A model generated the notes under the pieces. It ran no database searches. It saw only the letters and a list, made by a program, of their open reading frames with translations, and was not told the DNA's origin. A stretch of 13,031 bases of DNA, taken from positions 1-13,031 of the forward strand of contig JALHFX010000088.1 of the NCBI GenBank assembly GCA_022837595.1, read 5' to 3'. The stretch is from Propionibacterium sp. Its GTDB lineage: Bacteria; Actinomycetota; Actinomycetes; Propionibacteriales; Propionibacteriaceae. The position numbers and the translations under genes were made by a program. Below are positions 6,530 to 13,031 of the stretch, one piece after another. The first letter of the stretch is position 1; every line of letters begins with the position of its first letter.

Positions 6530-8432
6530 TTGTAACTCCGTTGCTTCAGCTCGATTGCCTTGTAGACCAGGGGCTCCTTGTGCAGGATGGGCTTGCCACC
6601 CTCACCGGCGTACTCCCAGGCCGCCACGTAAGCGAACTCGTCATCGTGACGCATTGCTTCGCCTTCCTCGGTCTGATACTCGACCCGGAAGTGACCGCCA
6701 CACGATTCACGCCGATGCAACGCATCAATACACATGAGCTCGCCCAGCTCGAAGAAGTCGACCAGCCGGCCGGCACGCTCCAAAGTCTGGTTGAGGTCCT
6801 CGGCGACACCAGTCACATTGACGTCGCGCCAGAACTCTTTCTTCAGCTCGCGGATCATCCCGACGGCCTTCTTCAGCCCTTCTTCGCTGCGGGCCATGCC
6901 GCAGTATTCCCACATGATGTGGCCGAGTTCCTTGTGGAACGAGTCAACAGTGCGGGAGCCCTTGATGCTGAGCAGCCTATCGATCTGCGCCTTGGTCGCG
7001 TTCACGGCTTCGACCACCGCCGGATCATTATCGGGCAGCTTGCCGTCATGATGATCGGCTAGATAATCATTGATCGTGTTCGGAAGGACGAAGTAGCCGT
7101 CCGCGAGGCCCTGCATCAGTGCCGAAGCACCGAGGCGGTTGGCACCGTGATCGGAGAAGTTCGCTTCGCCTGCCACGAAAAGACCAGGGATCGTGGTCTC
7201 CAGATCGTAGTCAACCCACACTCCACCCATGGTGTAGTGGACCGCAGGATAGATGCGCATCGGAACCTCGTAGGGATCCTCCGCAGTGATCTGCTTGTAC
7301 ATGTCGAAGAGGTTGCCGTATTTCGCCTCGACGCCTGCCTTGCCGAGACGGCTGATGGCATCGGAGAAGTCGAGGTAGACACCACGGCGAACTTCGTGTT
7401 CTTGGCCGTCCGCGTCGACTTCCTTGATGACCGGGCCAACGCCACGACCCTCATCACACATGTTCTTCGCCTGTCGCGACGCGATATCGCGGGGCACCAG
7501 GTTACCGAAGGATGGGTAGATGCGTTCCAAATAATAGTCGCGATCCTCTTCGGGGATCTGCCGGGGATCCTTGCTGCAGTCCTCGGCCTTCTTGGGCACC
7601 CAGATGCGTCCGTCGTTACGCAGCGACTCCGACATCAAGGTCAGCTTCGACTGGTTGTCCCCGTGTACCGGGATGCACGTCGGATGGATCTGCGTGTAGC
7701 AGGGATTTCCGAAGTAGGCACCCTTGCGGTGCGCGCGCCACCCGGCGGTCACATTGCAGCCCATGGCGTTGGTCGAAAGGAAGAAGACGTTGCCGTAGCC
7801 ACCGGTCGCAAGCACCACAGCGTCTGCGGTGTAAGGAGTGACCTCGCCTGTAACCATGTCACGGGCGACGATGCCACGAGCCACGCCATTCTTGACGATC
7901 AGCTCGAGCATCTCGTGCCGAGCGAACATCTGCACGGTTCCTGCCGCGACCTGACGCTCCAAAGCCTGGTAGGCGCCGATCAACAGCTGCTGCCCGGTTT
8001 GGCCCCGAGCATAGAAGGTGCGCTGCACCTGCACGCCGCCGAACGAACGGGTATCGAGCAGGCCACCGTATTCGCGGGCGAACGGTACGCCTTGAGCAAC
8101 GCACTGGTCGATGATGTTCCCCGAGACACTCGCGAGACGATAGACGTTGGTCTCGCGGGCACGGTAGTCGCCGCCCTTGACGGTGTCGTAGAACAACCGG
8201 CCTCGCCTAAAGAAGCAGCGGCTGCGCCACCGGCCAGACCGGTACCGACGACGATGACGCTAATTTTGCGCCGGTTTGCAGGGTTCACGAGCTTGGCTCG
8301 GAACTGGCGGTCGGGCCACACCTTGTCGATCGGTAGAGCGGTGTCCGCCTTGGTGTCATGGATCTCGTCCCCGATGACGAAGTATTCGGCATCGTCGTGG
8401 AAAGCGAACCGAGGAGTCGTTGTCTCAGTCAT
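6526..8432 (-). pseudogene. sdhA: Succinate dehydrogenase/fumarate reductase flavoprotein subunit, disrupted by internal deletion and frameshift
   Basis: SdhA oxidises succinate (or reduces fumarate) at a covalently bound FAD. The ATG at 8432 overlaps the sdhC stop (TAATG). It encodes 79 normal residues, including the Rossmann motif VVGTGLAGGAAAASLGEAG (about 61-79). The frame then breaks at 8196-8201 and the sequence resumes in another frame at RLFYDTVKGGDYRARE. Homologues have about 38 residues between these points, including the H-S-I-A-A-Q-G-G region with the FAD-linking histidine. That implies a loss of about 118 bp (length 1 mod 3). The remaining 556 residues are normal: QIHPTC, the catalytic-arginine region NLVPRDIASRQ, HTMGGVWVD, GEANFSDHGANRLGASAL and the C-terminal RESCGGHF. 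As it stands, translation would end at 7980 after about 150 residues. The lesion may be real or an assembly error. Confidence 0.9.
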
Positions 8433-9166
8433 TATGCAGTCACCAATCCAAACAGAATCGCCAGCGGGCTCGCCATGAAGCCGAAGAAGACCAGCAGGGC
8501 CACGATCACGGAACAAATCTTGATGACCTTCGCGCTGAAAGCGCCGACGCGGGCACCCAGCGTGCAGAAGGCGCTATAGAAGCCGTGATACACGTGGAAG
8601 GAGACCAGGCCCACCCAGAAGGCGTAGAGCAGAACGAGCCACCAGTGCTGGAAGCCGAGGATCACACGCAAATGCGGTGCCACACTCCCCAGGTAGCCGA
8701 CCGTGATGGTCTGCGTGGTGAACTGAAGCAGGTGGAAGATCACGCCGACAAGGATGATGATGCCGCTCCAGATCATCGTGCGGGCGGCGAAGCTACCAGC
8801 GAGATAACGCTGCTTGAGGTAGCGCCCCATGCCCATGCGGGCGTCGTAGTCCCTGAAGGTCAGACGAGTCGCTGCTTCGATGTGCACCACCGCGCAGAGC
8901 AGGAGCACCAGGCGGAAGACCCACAAGAAGAACTTGGGCGGGAGGACCGGGTACAGGAACATCCGAAGATAGTGCGAGTACTCATCGAATTCCTCCAGAC
9001 CGCCGTCGGGGATCAGGAGCTTGAGATTGCCGAACATATGCATGAGCAGGAACAGGATCAGAAACAGTCCTGTGACGGCCATCAGCACCTTGCGGAAGAC
9101 CGTCGAATGAACCGCTCTGTTATTGGCTGTCCGGCTCGAATCGCGAGTAACGAGTTTGGTTGCCAC
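8432..9166 (-). CDS. sdhC: Succinate dehydrogenase cytochrome b subunit, type B di-heme family
   Basis: Membrane anchor that binds haem b and passes electrons to menaquinone. From the GTG at 9166 the product is 244 aa with five predicted membrane helices (about 27-47, 80-100, 133-150, 175-198, 215-241). Candidate haem ligands are histidines in LLMHMFGN (H43), VVHIEA (H95), IFHLLQFT (H145) and FHVYHGFYS (H191/H194), the pattern of the single-polypeptide b558 family of type-B enzymes. The frame is open to a TTG at 9232, but the added 22 residues do not resemble the family start. No Shine-Dalgarno site is visible at 9166; a TAGACT box just upstream suggests a leaderless start. It lies 68 bp after trmD with no terminator between, and overlaps sdhA by 1 bp. 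Confidence 0.9.
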   Translation of the reverse strand: MATKLVTRDSSRTANNRAVHSTVFRKVLMAVTGLFLILFLLMHMFGNLKLLIPDGGLEEFDEYSHYLRMFLYPVLPPKFFLWVFRLVLLLCAVVHIEAATRLTFRDYDARMGMGRYLKQRYLAGSFAARTMIWSGIIILVGVIFHLLQFTTQTITVGYLGSVAPHLRVILGFQHWWLVLLYAFWVGLVSFHVYHGFYSAFCTLGARVGAFSAKVIKICSVIVALLVFFGFMASPLAILFGLVTA

Positions 9167-9173
9167 GGACAGG

Positions 9174-9179
9174 AGTCTA
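9174..9179 (-). promoter_or_regulatory. Possible -10 box for a leaderless sdhCAB transcript
   Basis: TAGACT on the minus strand fits the actinobacterial TANNNT -10 pattern and ends seven bases before the sdhC GTG, placing the transcription start at or next to the first codon. No convincing -35 hexamer is found 16-18 bases upstream. Offered because the GTG has no Shine-Dalgarno site and leaderless mRNAs are common in actinobacteria. Confidence 0.3.
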
Positions 9180-9234
9180 ATGGGTGGCCCTGCTGCTCCG
9201 ATGAGCACCCCCACCGGTATTGGTCCAGCCAAAC

Positions 9235-9945
9235 CTAACTAAGTAAATCGGGCCGGCGCTGCGAGGTGATCTCGACCGATTGTTCATGCCGCCACTGGGC
9301 GATCCTGCCATGGTGACCACTGAGCAAGACCTCAGGCACATCAAAACCCCGCCAGCTAGCGGGTTTGGTGAAAACCGGATACTCAAGAAGATGATCGGTC
9401 GCCGCAGAATGTGATTCTTCGACCAATGAGAGGGGGTTACCGATGACGCCAGGAATCAGACGCACAACAGACTCGATTATAGCCAACGCAGCGACCTCTC
9501 CGCCATTCAGCACGTAGTCGCCAAGGCTAACCTCAGTAACATCAAAACGCTGGCGCGCCCACTCCACGACCCTGTGGTCGATCCCTTCATAGCGTCCACA
9601 GACGAACGCTATCTGTGGTTCGTCCGCGAGTTCGATAGCCAGATCCTGGGTGAACAATCGCCCTGAGGGCGAGGGCATCAACAGCACGGGGCGGTGACCG
9701 TCGTCGACCGGCCCATAGCTGTTGAGTAACGCATCCAGCGCTTCTCCCCAGGGCTCGGGTTTCATCACCATGCCGGCTCCCCCACCGTATGGGGTGTCGT
9801 CAACGGTTCGATGCCGGTCATGGGTCCAGTCCCGCAAGTCATGGACGTGGACGTCCAGCAAGCCGTCCTCGATCGCTTTTCCGATCAGGCTGAGCTGAAG
9901 AGGAGCGAAGTAGTCAGGGAAGATGGAGATGATGTCGATGCGCAT
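9235..9945 (-). CDS. trmD: tRNA (guanine-N1-)-methyltransferase
   Basis: TrmD makes m1G37 in tRNA, preventing +1 frameshifting; it has the SPOUT knotted fold and acts as a dimer. The product is 236 aa. Present are the start MRIDIISIFPDYF, the TPYGGGAGMVMKPEP block (about 51-65), the AdoMet-binding knot elements PSPSGRLFTQ (91-100), VCGRYEGID (115-123) and SLGDYVLNGGE (140-150), and the C-terminal LEYPVFTKPASWRG...VPEVLLSGHHGRIAQWR. The ATG at 9945 makes a TGATG junction with the rimM stop and has GAGG upstream. In M. tuberculosis the same rpsP-KH-rimM-trmD order leads towards rplS. Here sdhCAB lies between them. Confidence 0.95.
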   Translation of the reverse strand: MRIDIISIFPDYFAPLQLSLIGKAIEDGLLDVHVHDLRDWTHDRHRTVDDTPYGGGAGMVMKPEPWGEALDALLNSYGPVDDGHRPVLLMPSPSGRLFTQDLAIELADEPQIAFVCGRYEGIDHRVVEWARQRFDVTEVSLGDYVLNGGEVAALAIIESVVRLIPGVIGNPLSLVEESHSAATDHLLEYPVFTKPASWRGFDVPEVLLSGHHGRIAQWRHEQSVEITSQRRPDLLS

Positions 9946-10472
9946 CAGGCTTCCTCTGCTTGGTCGTCCAGCAAGCCCGCCAGATCTGTCACTCGAATCG
10001 AACCAGCGTCCAAGTCGACTTCGGGCACCAACGCCTCGACGAACGGAACCAGATATTCGCTGCCGTCGACGTCGACGACCAGAAGGTCTTGGGCAGGACC
10101 ATGGATGATCTCGACGACAGTTCCCGCGTCGGTGCCGTCAGCTTTCAGAACCCTCAGCCCCACCAGTTGACGATCGAAATACTCCTCACGTCCGCTCGGC
10201 CGCTCGGCCGCGGGCACCCAGACGCTGAGGATTCGTCCTCGCAGCTGTTCAGCCGCGGTGCGGTCGCTGATTCCACGGAAAGAGACGATAAGACGGCCGG
10301 ACGGCTGTTTGACTGACTCCACCGTCAGATGGCCACCTTGCTCTGTGCGTAGCTCAGCGCCTGGCACGAACCGCCGTTCGATCTCATCCGTGCGGGGGTC
10401 GACGTTCACCGCACCCCGCACCCCGTGCGCACGAGAGATTACCCCGACGGTGACTTCGATCAGCTTACTCAT
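9945..10472 (-). CDS. rimM: 16S rRNA processing/30S maturation factor RimM
   Basis: RimM helps assemble the 30S head and binds S19. The product is 175 aa. The N-terminal RimM barrel (about 5-85) has VGVISRAHGVRGAVNVDPRTD and the region FRGISDRTAAEQLRG. The C-terminal PRC barrel (about 95-170) has EEYFDRQLVGLRV, GTVVEIIHGPAQDLLVVD and YLVPFVEALVPEVDLDAG. The ATG at 10472 is preceded by AAGGAAC. A strong hairpin separates it from khpA, so rimM-trmD may be expressed at a different level from rpsP-khpA. It couples directly to trmD. Confidence 0.94.
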   Translation of the reverse strand: MSKLIEVTVGVISRAHGVRGAVNVDPRTDEIERRFVPGAELRTEQGGHLTVESVKQPSGRLIVSFRGISDRTAAEQLRGRILSVWVPAAERPSGREEYFDRQLVGLRVLKADGTDAGTVVEIIHGPAQDLLVVDVDGSEYLVPFVEALVPEVDLDAGSIRVTDLAGLLDDQAEEA

Positions 10473-10528
10473 GCGTGTTCCTTCTCATCTGCACCTTAGG
10501 TGGCGGCCTCCAAGAGCCCTCGAATACG

Positions 10529-10573
10529 ACGACAGACGCCCCACCATCTGACGATGCGTGGGGCGTCTGTCGT
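10529..10573 (-). terminator. 16-bp perfect hairpin between khpA and rimM (terminator or attenuator)
   Basis: ACGACAGACGCCCCAC (10529-10544) is perfectly complementary to GTGGGGCGTCTGTCGT (10558-10573). The 13-base loop can add four pairs (CATC/GATG) around TGAC with one bulged base. It starts 11 bp after the khpA stop. No T tract follows on the minus strand. It could partly terminate transcription, protect the rpsP-khpA message from 3' decay, or be an RNase III site. The remaining bases up to rimM hold only its ribosome site. Confidence 0.65.
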
Positions 10574-10583
10574 TACGACGATC

Positions 10584-10841
10584 TCAGCGGCGCGTGCGTC
10601 CGGGCTTACGATCCACGTCAACAAAATCGACACGGACCTGTTCCCGACCTGCCAGCGCCTGTATAACGGTACGCAGAGCCGACGCGGTGCGTCCCTGGCG
10701 ACCGATGACCTTGCCAATATCCTCAGGATGGACGCGTACCTCTAACATCCGCCCGTGACGTAATTCCTTGTCGCGAACGCGCACGTCCTCAGGATGGGAA
10801 ACAATGCCCTCTACCAGATGCTCAAGCGCTTCGGCCAGCAT
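10584..10841 (-). CDS. khpA: KH-domain RNA-binding protein KhpA
   Basis: A small single-KH protein of 85 aa. In Gram-positive bacteria KhpA pairs with KhpB (Jag/EloR) in RNA binding linked to cell elongation and division. The KH fold is marked by HLVEGIVSHPEDVRV at the start, and the GxxG loop GRQG (47-50) lies in DIGKVIGRQGRTASALRTVI (about 41-60). The strand REQVRVDFVDVD follows, with a short basic end. The ATG at 10841 lies two bases after the rpsP stop, so the two are co-transcribed. Its place between rpsP and rimM is standard in actinobacteria and Firmicutes. The KhpB partner is not in this window. Confidence 0.9.
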   Translation of the reverse strand: MLAEALEHLVEGIVSHPEDVRVRDKELRHGRMLEVRVHPEDIGKVIGRQGRTASALRTVIQALAGREQVRVDFVDVDRKPGRTRR

Positions 10842-10843
10842 GA

Positions 10844-11275
10844 TCAGGCCTCCTCGGAAGCCTCGGAAGCCTCAGTAGCCTCTTCGGCCTCAGCCTTCTT
10901 TGACTTACGGCTGATGGCCTCGCTTGCTGGCTCGCCGTCGGCCTCGGCCAGCGCGGCGTTGAAGCGCGCCAGCTTGTCCACCGGCTCAGCCTGGGGATCG
11001 ATGCCGGCAGGCGAATCGTCACCGGTGAACTTCTGCCAGTCACCGCTGCGCTTCAGCAAAGCGATGACAGCCTCAGTGGGCTGCGCACCGACGCCCAGCC
11101 AATACTGCGCGCGTTCGGAGTCGATGCGAATCAGCGACGGCTCGTTCTTCGGATGGTAGATCCCGATCTCCTCGATGGCCTGGCCATCGCGGCGAGTGCG
11201 GGAATCCATGACGACGACACGGTAGTGCGGTGAGCGGATCTTGCCGAGCCGCTTCAGTCGAATCTTGGTGGCCAC
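10844..11275 (-). CDS. rpsP: 30S ribosomal protein S16 with acidic C-terminal extension
   Basis: S16 is an early 30S assembly protein. The first 80 residues are the conserved domain: MATKIRLKRLGKIRSPHYRV, RDGQAIEEIGIYHP, SERAQYWLGVGAQPTEAV and LLKRSGDW. About 60 further residues extend it to 143 aa, ending in an acidic Ala/Glu/Ser/Thr stretch (about 126-143). Such extensions are common in actinobacterial S16, so this is not damage. The start is GTG at 11275, with AGGAG about 11 bases upstream, a rather long spacing. It is the first gene of rpsP-khpA-rimM-trmD and is divergent from the broken oxidoreductase. Confidence 0.95.
   Translation of the reverse strand: MATKIRLKRLGKIRSPHYRVVVMDSRTRRDGQAIEEIGIYHPKNEPSLIRIDSERAQYWLGVGAQPTEAVIALLKRSGDWQKFTGDDSPAGIDPQAEPVDKLARFNAALAEADGEPASEAISRKSKKAEAEEATEASEASEEA
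10852..10887. repeat. Imperfect 9-bp tandem repeat in the rpsP 3' end
   Basis: Four units of 9 bp follow one another on the plus strand: CCTCGGAAG twice exactly, then CCTCAGTAG and CCTCTTCGG. They encode the Glu/Ala/Ser-rich tail of S16 with a three-residue period. Being in frame, gain or loss of units would only change tail length. Confidence 0.6.
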
Positions 11276-11524
11276 TTGTGTGGTATCTCCTGTAGGAAAG
11301 TCCCGGGTGTTTCCCGGTAGTTCGGGTGGCTTTCACTCGCGTGTGGGGCACACTCGTTCAGCCGGCTGGACTTGCGTCGCCAGTGATGAGAGGGCACCTG
11401 GACGCCAGACGCATCGTCCATTGTGCCAGACCCTACTGGTCCAGACGAAATGGGACTAGCGTGGGCTTGAAAGCAGCGGGGCAGCTTGCCCTGAGGGCGG
11501 CCCCAAACGAGGAGGTTGATCACG
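11276..11524. other. Divergent intergenic region between rpsP and the FAD oxidoreductase
   Basis: This 249-bp stretch must hold the promoter of the rpsP operon and probably that of the plus-strand oxidoreductase. I see a short hairpin in the rpsP leader, CCGGG (11303-11307) and CCCGG (11313-11317). On the plus strand a TAGCGT element near 11457 fits TANNNT but lacks a good -35. Neither promoter can be fixed by eye. No small gene is supported here. Confidence 0.4.
11509..11515 (+). promoter_or_regulatory. Shine-Dalgarno site of the FAD oxidoreductase
   Basis: GAGGAGG ends nine bases before the ATG at 11525 and directly abuts an in-frame TTG at 11516. The spacing favours the ATG as the start, and the protein then begins MSDFDYLIVGGG, typical for the family. 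Confidence 0.6.
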
Positions 11525-12635
11525 ATGAGCGACTTTGATTATCTGATCGTCGGCGGCGGGGAAGCCGCGAACGCAGCCGCGAATGGTATCCGCGAGTTGG
11601 ATACCACCGGTTCCATCGGCATCGTCAGCGCCGATGTCGATGAACCATATGACCGTACCGCGCTGACCAAGGCACTCTGGCTTGACCCTGCGGTGACAGA
11701 GGAGACGATTTCTGAGAAGACCGCGGCGACCACCGGCGCGACGATCCTCTTGAACCATGTAGTGACCAAGATATCCCGCGACGACCACCAGGTGGTTTTG
11801 GCCGATGGCGAGCGCATCGGCTACGGAAAGCTGTTAATCGCAACCGGCTCCGTGCCCACCCAGCTGCGCGGGGCTAGTGGCGACCGGTTCATCGCCATGC
11901 GCTCGCTGGCAAACTATCGCAGACTTCGTGAACTGGTGAGTGCTGATCCGACCGCCATCGTGGTCGGGGGCGGTTTCATCGGAACCGAGATAGCTGCGGC
12001 GTTGGCGGCGAACGGCGTGGCCGTGACTCTGATATTTCCCCAAGAAGTGCTGGGGTCGGCGGTCTTCCCAGCTGTGGTCGCCGATCGCTTCCAGACCGCT
12101 TACCTCGATCACGGGGTGACGTTGGTGCCCGGACGGCTCGCCGATCATGCCGTCGTGGGGCGCCAAACCAGATCTGCGGCTGGGCTCCGATGCAGGGCTG
12201 GAAGTCAATCGTGGCATCGTCGTCGACGAACACTTGAAGACTTCGGACCCGGTGATCTGGGCGGCCGGAGATATTGCCGAATACCCGGACGTGATCCTCG
12301 GACGTACCCGCATCGAGCACGTCGATCATGCGCAAACCTCCGGCGCCACGGCGGGCCGATCGATGGCTGGCAGCGAGGAGATCTACGATCACACCCCGTT
12401 CTTCTGGTCGGACGCCTTCGAGATCGGTTGGGAGGCCATCGGGCGCCTGGACGCCAGGCTGGACACCGAAGTCGTCGATCTGGGTGAGGGACGCTATGTC
12501 GTCTACTACCTGGACGACAAGTCACGTCCGGTCGGTGTGCTCTTGTGGGGTGTTTGGGATTCGGTCGACAAGGCGCGCCAGATACTGGCTGAAGCACCAA
12601 CCGACCGCGCCGAGCTGAGGGGACGAATCGTCTGA
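11525..12635 (+). pseudogene. FAD/NAD(P)-dependent oxidoreductase (AIF/ferredoxin-reductase type), frameshifted
   Basis: Flavoprotein of the pyridine nucleotide-disulphide oxidoreductase superfamily, expected to move electrons between NAD(P)H and a redox partner; the partner is unknown. The N-terminal FAD motif is YLIVGGGEAANAAA (6-19), then the second FAD motif LLIATGSVP (103-111) and the NAD-binding Rossmann motif AIVVGGGFIGTEIAAAL (144-160). At about 12149-12164 the frame breaks after VPGRLADHAVVG. It resumes one base over at GAKPDLRLGSDAGLE, then IWAAGDIAEYPD (third FAD motif), RIEHVDHA and HTPFFWSDAFEIGWEAIG. Homologues have some 20-30 more residues at the break, so a short deletion is more likely than a lone base insertion in the GGGG run. 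Unrepaired, the reading frame ends at 12487. Convergent with the amidohydrolase gene. Confidence 0.85.
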
Positions 12636-12641
12636 TTCGTC
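12622..12641 (+). terminator. Small hairpin over the oxidoreductase stop codon
   Basis: GACGAATC (12622-12629) and GATTCGTC (12634-12641) form an 8-bp perfect stem with a 4-base loop that includes part of the TGA stop. No T tract follows. It lies in the 48-bp gap between convergent genes and could act in either direction. A weaker CTGAGT/ACTCAG repeat (12664-12669, 12682-12687) overlaps the end of the amidohydrolase gene. Confidence 0.4.
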
Positions 12642-12683
12642 GAGGCCCGAGGCTGCGATAGCTCTGAGTCAGCGGACGCCAAC

Positions 12684-13031
12684 TCAGCCGGAGTAGAGCT
12701 CGCCGCGCAGCATCACGAGTGCGGGGGTATGCAAGGCTGCCAGTCGGGTACGAGGATCGTCCCGGTAGACGACAAGGTCTGCCGGGGCTCCTTCCTGCAG
12801 ACCAGGTGCACCGAGCCACTCGCGTGCCCGCCACGAGATGGCACCCAAAGCGAACTCGACACCACCGAGTTTCGCAAGTAGTTCGGCTTCCTCGGCGATA
12901 CGCCCGTGTACCAAGGTGCCGCCCGCATCGGTGCCTGCATAGACTTGCACGCCCGCATCCATGGCGGCACCCAGCACCTCAAAGCGTGACGCGTGCAATG
13001 CCAACATGTGCGCCGCGTAGTCAGGGAATTT
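12684..13031 (-). CDS. Amidohydrolase family protein (imidazolonepropionase-like), C-terminal part
   Basis: The frame is open from the right edge to a TGA at 12684, giving 115 residues of the C-terminal end. The amidohydrolase superfamily uses a metal-bound TIM barrel to hydrolyse amide or ester bonds, often in cyclic substrates. VYAGTDAGG (barrel strand 8 with the catalytic aspartate), HGRIAEEAELL, WRAREWLGAPGLQEGAPADLVVYRDDPR and the final strand VMLRGELYSG fit the imidazolonepropionase-like subgroup, where the last part is the small beta-sandwich domain. The N-terminal HxH metal site lies outside the window, so substrate and activity cannot be judged. An internal ATG at 13007 is not the true start. 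Confidence 0.85.
   Translation of the reverse strand, partial: KFPDYAAHMLALHASRFEVLGAAMDAGVQVYAGTDAGGTLVHGRIAEEAELLAKLGGVEFALGAISWRAREWLGAPGLQEGAPADLVVYRDDPRTRLAALHTPALVMLRGELYSG

Noticed and set aside
8190..8210. Programmed frameshift in sdhA
   Set aside because: A ribosomal shift cannot restore the missing stretch of about 38 residues, and no slippery heptamer is seen at the junction.
7147..8478. Long plus-strand open frame (443 codons) opposite sdhA
   Set aside because: Its translation matches no family I recognise, and the opposite strand encodes clear SdhA motifs over nearly all of it. Long antisense frames are expected in GC-rich coding DNA.
9167..9232. Longer sdhC from the TTG at 9232
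   Set aside because: The added residues (Gly/Pro/Leu-rich) do not resemble the family N-terminus and there is no ribosome site; the choice remains only moderately secure.
1..13031. CRISPR arrays, insertion sequences, tRNA genes, phage or defence modules
   Set aside because: I found no spaced direct repeats, no transposase motifs, no terminal inverted repeats with target duplications and no cloverleaf-like segment in the gaps. The backbone gene order is that of ordinary actinobacterial chromosomes.

Overview
The window is a block of chromosomal housekeeping genes from an actinobacterium, most likely of the Propionibacteriaceae or a close relative (inference). The clues are moderately GC-rich sequence, frequent GTG starts and 1-4 bp gene overlaps, the actinobacterial family DUF2469, an S16 protein with a long acidic tail, and gene order. 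The order rpsP-KH-rimM-trmD...rplS-lepB-rnhB-DUF2469...yraN-comM-dprA is the same backbone found in Mycobacterium tuberculosis. I see no phage, transposon, CRISPR or defence genes.

Almost everything is on the minus strand, so transcription runs right to left. From the right: the C-terminal part of an imidazolonepropionase-like amidohydrolase (12684-13031). Then a plus-strand FAD/NAD(P) oxidoreductase of the AIF/ferredoxin-reductase type (11525-12635), convergent with the amidohydrolase and broken by a frameshift. Then the ribosomal operon rpsP-khpA-[strong hairpin]-rimM-trmD (11275-9235). Then the succinate dehydrogenase/fumarate reductase genes sdhC-sdhA-sdhB (9166-5759), which sit inside the ribosomal cluster. 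After a terminator-like hairpin come rplS, a second hairpin, and the tightly overlapping set lepB-rnhB-DUF2469 (5050-3280). The coupled trio yraN-comM-dprA (3152-107) follows, and the first 21 codons of a NifX/NifB-type cofactor-binding protein are cut by the left edge.

The groups have clear jobs. rpsP/khpA/rimM/trmD/rplS serve 30S and 50S maturation and tRNA m1G37 methylation. lepB cleaves signal peptides, and rnhB removes ribonucleotides from DNA. yraN/comM/dprA are linked to processing of incoming or recombining DNA. sdhCAB encodes a type-B menaquinone-linked complex that in propionibacteria-like organisms joins respiration to the propionate-forming succinate branch.

The most notable observations are two internal lesions. 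sdhA has lost about 38 codons, including the region that normally carries the histidine that binds FAD covalently, and is left out of frame. The FAD oxidoreductase has a similar short loss with a frameshift. Both junctions lie in short GC-rich sequence. They are either true gene decay or local assembly errors, and raw reads would decide. I found no convincing undescribed system; the remaining points of interest are several strong RNA hairpins and the placement of sdhCAB.
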